Assembly: GCA_035628595.1 (NCBI GenBank)
Contig: DASPJN010000084.1
Span: 1 to 36,119, forward strand
DNA: 36,119 bases
Origin: Chryseosolibacter sp035628595
Lineage (GTDB): Bacteria; Bacteroidota; Bacteroidia; Cytophagales; Cyclobacteriaceae
Direction of reading: 5' to 3'
The position numbers and the translations under genes were made by a program. The notes below the pieces were generated by a model. That model worked only from the letters and a program-made list of their open reading frames with translations, was not told where the DNA came from and did no database searches. This document shows, one piece after another, positions 32,643 to 36,119 of the stretch; within the stretch, counting starts at the first letter, position 1, and every line of letters starts with the position of its first letter.

Positions 32643-34856
32643 CTAATTCTGCTTAGCCTTTTGGTCGAATTTGGATTCGACCGTCTTGTTCGGAAAAACG
32701 TTGTTAGTCATATCCGTATCGGCTAGTTCAAAGTTTGGATCGAGAACGATGTTTACTACCTCCTTATCTTTAATAAATACTTTTGATACCTCGCGTTCAT
32801 TTATTCTCCAGATCTCCGCAGGAATACGCTCAATTTCTTTAGAGCCATCTTTGAAAGTCCATTCGATGACAATCGGCATTACAAGTCCACCAACGTTCCT
32901 GAATTTTACTTCGTATATATTCTTACCCTCAAGTTTTTGGCGAATTGTATTATCATCCACTCTGCTCTTAAATTCACCATACAGCTGATCAGGTGTGTTG
33001 ACTAATGTAAAGTCTTCAGGCCCATTGCTAAAGTCAGCCGCGTTCTCGCCATCGCCTTTCGACAGATTTCCTTTCTTGACGGAAGCATTTTTCCTTTCCG
33101 GGTCCGACTCTTCTTTTGCCAGGCGAAACCATTTCACGTTACCGATCGTCATGTCCACATTGTCCGTAGTGAAAAACCACCCTCGCCAGAACCAGTCCAG
33201 ATCAACGGCAGAAGCATCCTCCATCGTTCTGAAAAAATCTGCAGGCTTCGGATGCTTGAACATCCAGCGCTGTGCGTATTCTTTAAATGCGCGGTCAAAT
33301 AATTCTGGCCCCATAACTGTTTCACGTAAAATCATTAACGCAGTTGCGGGTTTATTGTACGCATTATTTCCGATCTGAAGCAATTCAACATTGTCGGCCG
33401 TGCTCATGACAGGCTTGAGAATATCCTTGCTGCCTTTCATGTATGGCACAATGTCTTTTGGCGAAATGTCCCAACCATAGCGCTGTTCAGAAGTCATGTT
33501 CTCCAGAAAGGTATTGAGACCTTCGTCCATCCAGAACCATTGTCTTTCGTCAGAGCTGACAATCATGGGAAAATAATTGTGACCAACTTCGTGAACAATG
33601 ACAGTGATCATGCTCTTCTTTGCATTATCGCTCATCGTGCCGTTTTCGGGACGCCCACCGTTAAAGCTTATCATGGGAAACTCCATACCGATATTTGAAG
33701 TATTCACTGAAATCGCTACAGGATAAGGATAGTCGAAGCTGTACTTTGAATAAACCTCAAGCGCATTCTTAATGGCTTTAGTAGACTCTTCCTGCCATAC
33801 AGGCTGGCCTTCTTTTGGGTAAAAAGACATAGCCATTACGTTGTTAGTAGGGAGCTTTACTGTCTGCGCATCCCAGATAAATTTCCGGGAACTTGCCCAT
33901 GCGAAATCCCGGACATTGTCTGCCTGGAACCGCCACGTTTTCTTTGCATTCGATTTAGTTTTTTCCTTTTGTGTTGCCTCCTCTTCGGTCACGATAAACA
34001 CTGGCTTATCATAGGCGGATTTTGCTTTCTCCAACCGTTGAAGCATGGTTGGACTCAATACTTCCTTTGCGTTAACCAGCGTTCCGGTTGATGCCACAAT
34101 ATGATCTGCGGGAACGGTGATATTAACTGTGTGGTTTCCAAAATCGAGCGCAAACTCGCCAAGCCTCTGAAATTGTTTGTTCTGCCAGCCTTCGTAGTCA
34201 TCAAAAACGCACATACGCGGAAACCAATGGGCAATCAGAAAAATGTTGTTATTGTCCGCGGGAAAATGTTCGTAGCCTTCCCGCGACAACAAAAACATAC
34301 TTCTATCAGTTATTGGGTAAGTCCACTCAACTTTAATGTCGTACGACTCACCAGGGCCGAGCGGTTTGGGCAAGTCGAGGCGCATCATGGTATTGTTAAG
34401 CATGAATGGAAGATTTTTACCGTCCTTATCGGTAACAGATTTTACGGTATAGCCAGCCTCAAACTCAAGTGGCCGTGTCAGATATTGCATAACAAGCCCT
34501 GACAAAGTATCCTGCATCGTTCCGAACAGATCGCCGAAGTCTTCATTGCCTTTCTTATTGATATTCTGTTCCATCTGTAGCCATAAGAATTCCAATGTTT
34601 CCGGCGAGTTGTTGTGATAGGTGATCGTCTCCTTCCCGATGAGGCGATTGTTTGGTTCATCGATTTCAGCATCGATCACATAGTCGGCGCGCTGCTGCCA
34701 GTATTTTGCACCAGGTGCTCCTGAAGCAGACCGATATGCATTCGGCGTTGGCAAAACCTGATCGAGCTGTTCAAACTTTCCCTGCCATTGATTTTCCTGG
34801 CAAAACGCGGTTGAAAAAGAAAGACAGGTGATGAGGGTCAATAGTAATCCTTTCAT
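32643..34856 (-). CDS. exported M1-family zinc metallopeptidase
   Basis: A 737-aa aminopeptidase-N-like enzyme with a signal peptide (MKGLLLTLITCLSFSTAFC, cut before QENQW). The zinc site is H422-E423-V-G-H426 with E445 in WMDEGLNTFLE, the HExxH-18-E signature. The substrate-binding GxMEN-like loop is NIGMEFPMISFNGGR. The N-terminal half is the beta-saddle domain; the C-terminal region (after about 560) is the family's Bacteroidetes-specific extension (DLDWFWRGWFFTTDNVD, NVGGLVMPIVIEWTFKDGS). It is periplasmic or outer-membrane associated by inference. The upstream neighbour on the same strand is a close paralogue; a terminator lies between them, so each has its own transcript end. Confidence 0.95.
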   Translation of the reverse strand: MKGLLLTLITCLSFSTAFCQENQWQGKFEQLDQVLPTPNAYRSASGAPGAKYWQQRADYVIDAEIDEPNNRLIGKETITYHNNSPETLEFLWLQMEQNINKKGNEDFGDLFGTMQDTLSGLVMQYLTRPLEFEAGYTVKSVTDKDGKNLPFMLNNTMMRLDLPKPLGPGESYDIKVEWTYPITDRSMFLLSREGYEHFPADNNNIFLIAHWFPRMCVFDDYEGWQNKQFQRLGEFALDFGNHTVNITVPADHIVASTGTLVNAKEVLSPTMLQRLEKAKSAYDKPVFIVTEEEATQKEKTKSNAKKTWRFQADNVRDFAWASSRKFIWDAQTVKLPTNNVMAMSFYPKEGQPVWQEESTKAIKNALEVYSKYSFDYPYPVAISVNTSNIGMEFPMISFNGGRPENGTMSDNAKKSMITVIVHEVGHNYFPMIVSSDERQWFWMDEGLNTFLENMTSEQRYGWDISPKDIVPYMKGSKDILKPVMSTADNVELLQIGNNAYNKPATALMILRETVMGPELFDRAFKEYAQRWMFKHPKPADFFRTMEDASAVDLDWFWRGWFFTTDNVDMTIGNVKWFRLAKEESDPERKNASVKKGNLSKGDGENAADFSNGPEDFTLVNTPDQLYGEFKSRVDDNTIRQKLEGKNIYEVKFRNVGGLVMPIVIEWTFKDGSKEIERIPAEIWRINEREVSKVFIKDKEVVNIVLDPNFELADTDMTNNVFPNKTVESKFDQKAKQN

Positions 34857-34890
34857 AGAAATTCTTTGAGTTGTCGAATATCGGACATGT

Positions 34891-34925
34891 AAAAGAAAAA
34901 AGCCACCCTTTTACAGGAGTGGCTT
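34891..34925 (-). terminator. intrinsic terminator of the upstream M1 peptidase gene
   Basis: AAGCCAC (34900-34906) pairs with GTGGCTT (34919-34925) across a 12-nt loop, and the minus strand then reads a T-rich tract (plus-strand AAAAGAAAAAA 34891-34901). It lies 23 nt past the stop of the gene ending at 34949. Confidence 0.7.
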
Positions 34926-34948
34926 AATAACTTAGTGAAAGTCATTTC

Positions 34949-36119
34949 TTAATTGGTCTTCTTAAACTGATCGAACTTTGATTTGACGTCCTTCTTCGGA
35001 AAAACGTTGTTGTTGATGTCTACGTCGGCTAATTCGAAGTTCGGGTCTACCGTAATGTTTACAACTTCTTTGTCCTTGATAAATACCTTCTTTACTTCAT
35101 TTTCATTGATACGCCAGATCTCAGCGGGAATTCTTTCTATTTCCTTAGATCCGTCTTTGAACGTCCACTCAATTACAATTGGCGTAACAAGTCCACCTAC
35201 ATTCTTGAACTGTAATTCATAAATATTCTTTTCAGCCAACTTTTGACGAATAGCATTATCATCCACCTTGCTTTTGAATTCACCATACAACTGGTCAGGT
35301 GTATTGATCACGGTAAATTCCTGCGGACCTTTGCTGAAATCGCTAGTACTTTCGCTGTTCTTGGCATTCAGGTCGCCGGCTTTTACTTTAACATTTTTGC
35401 GCTCAGGATCGGAAGTTTCATTCTTCAGGCGGAACCACTTCACGTCGCTTAGCTCAACGTCAACGTTGTCTGTAGTAAAGAACCACCCGCGCCAGAACCA
35501 ATCCAGGTCAACGGCAGACGCATCTTCCATGCTGCGGAAAAAGTCAGCTGGTTTCGGGTGCTTGAAAGCCCAGCGTTCAGAATATTCCTGAAATGCTTTG
35601 TCAAATAATTCAGGGCCCATAACTGTCTCACGAAGCAGCGTAAGCGCAGCCGAAGGCTTTGTGTATGCGTTCGGACCAAATTCTGTACCACGAATGTTAT
35701 CCGACATCGACATTATCGGCCGCATCTGACTCTTATCGCCTTTCATAAAAGGAACAATGCCTTTCGGCGTTCCGCGTGTTCCAGCCAATTCTGGATAACG
35801 AAGACGCATAGTTTCTTTTTCGAGAAAAGTGTTCAAGCCTTCGTCCATCCACGACCACTGGCGCTCGTCGGAGTTGATGATCATTGGGAAAAAGTTATGT
35901 CCGACTTCGTGCACGATCACCATGATCATGCTGAATAACGTTTGATCAGAGTAAGTGCCGTCTGCTTCCGGCCGGCCACCGTTAAAACAAATCATCGGAT
36001 ACTCCATTCCCTGATTGGCTGTATGCACAGAGTAAGCAACCGGATATGGATATGGAATTGACCTTTCAGAATAAACCTCCAACGCATTTTTGATCGCTTT
36101 GGTAGATTCTTTCTCCCAC
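34949..36119 (-). CDS. M1-family zinc metallopeptidase, paralogue (N-terminus outside the window)
   Basis: The reading frame runs off the window edge at 36119, beginning WEKESTKAIKNALEVYSE, so the apparent start at TTG 36082 is an internal Leu codon. The visible 389 residues include the substrate loop NQGMEYPMICFNGGR, the HEVGHN zinc site and WMDEGLNTFLE, then the same C-terminal extension as the neighbouring gene. The two proteins are near-identical in long stretches (FKDGSKEIERIPAEIWRINE, KVFIKDKEVVNI, SKFDQ), so this is a tandem duplication. Differences cluster just after the zinc site, where this copy has an insert around YPELAGTRGTPKG. Both keep all catalytic residues, so both are likely active. 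Confidence 0.95.
   Translation of the reverse strand, partial: WEKESTKAIKNALEVYSERSIPYPYPVAYSVHTANQGMEYPMICFNGGRPEADGTYSDQTLFSMIMVIVHEVGHNFFPMIINSDERQWSWMDEGLNTFLEKETMRLRYPELAGTRGTPKGIVPFMKGDKSQMRPIMSMSDNIRGTEFGPNAYTKPSAALTLLRETVMGPELFDKAFQEYSERWAFKHPKPADFFRSMEDASAVDLDWFWRGWFFTTDNVDVELSDVKWFRLKNETSDPERKNVKVKAGDLNAKNSESTSDFSKGPQEFTVINTPDQLYGEFKSKVDDNAIRQKLAEKNIYELQFKNVGGLVTPIVIEWTFKDGSKEIERIPAEIWRINENEVKKVFIKDKEVVNITVDPNFELADVDINNNVFPKKDVKSKFDQFKKTN

Overview
The window looks like a chromosomal segment of a Bacteroidota bacterium, most likely of the order Cytophagales (inferred). The reasons are a large TonB-dependent receptor with an N-terminal carboxypeptidase-regulatory domain, several SPII lipoproteins, the Bacteroidetes-type extended ispH, tandem M1 peptidases, and matches to the Bacteroidetes -7 promoter motif TAnnTTTG upstream of several genes. 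Gene density is high and base composition looks even. I see no IS element, integrase, phage block, CRISPR array, tRNA or rRNA. Most genes belong to recognisable families; a few small or exported proteins do not.

Layout. 1-1664: a receiver-domain response regulator (cut by the window edge) and its CHASE3/HAMP histidine kinase, one minus-strand operon. 1847-5218: rarA and a VWA-domain membrane protein, followed by a convergent TIGR01777 epimerase. 6177-11577: an exported coiled-coil protein, then a TonB receptor and a beta-helix surface-type lipoprotein on the minus strand. The intergenic space between those two holds a terminator and two 16-bp direct-repeat operators built like Pho boxes. 11846-15783: MoxR ATPase, calcineurin-like phosphoesterase, a DEDDh exonuclease/GIY-YIG fusion, a YvlD-type membrane protein and a small Cys-rich lipoprotein. 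15913-19685: HEAT-like exported protein, xseA-xseB, and rlmI. 19778-23657: a DUF6265-like protein, HtrA protease with a 57-aa protein behind it, and ispH, which has no canonical start codon. 23746-28000: LEA2 lipoprotein, 2OG-Fe(II) oxygenase, DinB-like protein, dienelactone hydrolase, acyl-CoA synthetase. 28051-32599: polA, a threonine/serine dehydratase and a sulfurtransferase in one operon. 32643-36119: two tandem M1 metallopeptidases, the second cut by the window edge.

How the genes work together. Several touch DNA maintenance (rarA, DEDDh/GIY-YIG, xseAB, polA), but they are scattered and look like ordinary housekeeping rather than a defence island. The envelope theme (TonB receptor plus lipoprotein, HtrA, M1 peptidases, exported proteins) is typical of the phylum. 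The observations most worth a second look are the Pho-box-like operators at the TonB receptor/lipoprotein locus, the non-canonical start of ispH, and the loss of proofreading residues in PolA. I did not find a convincing new multi-gene system.
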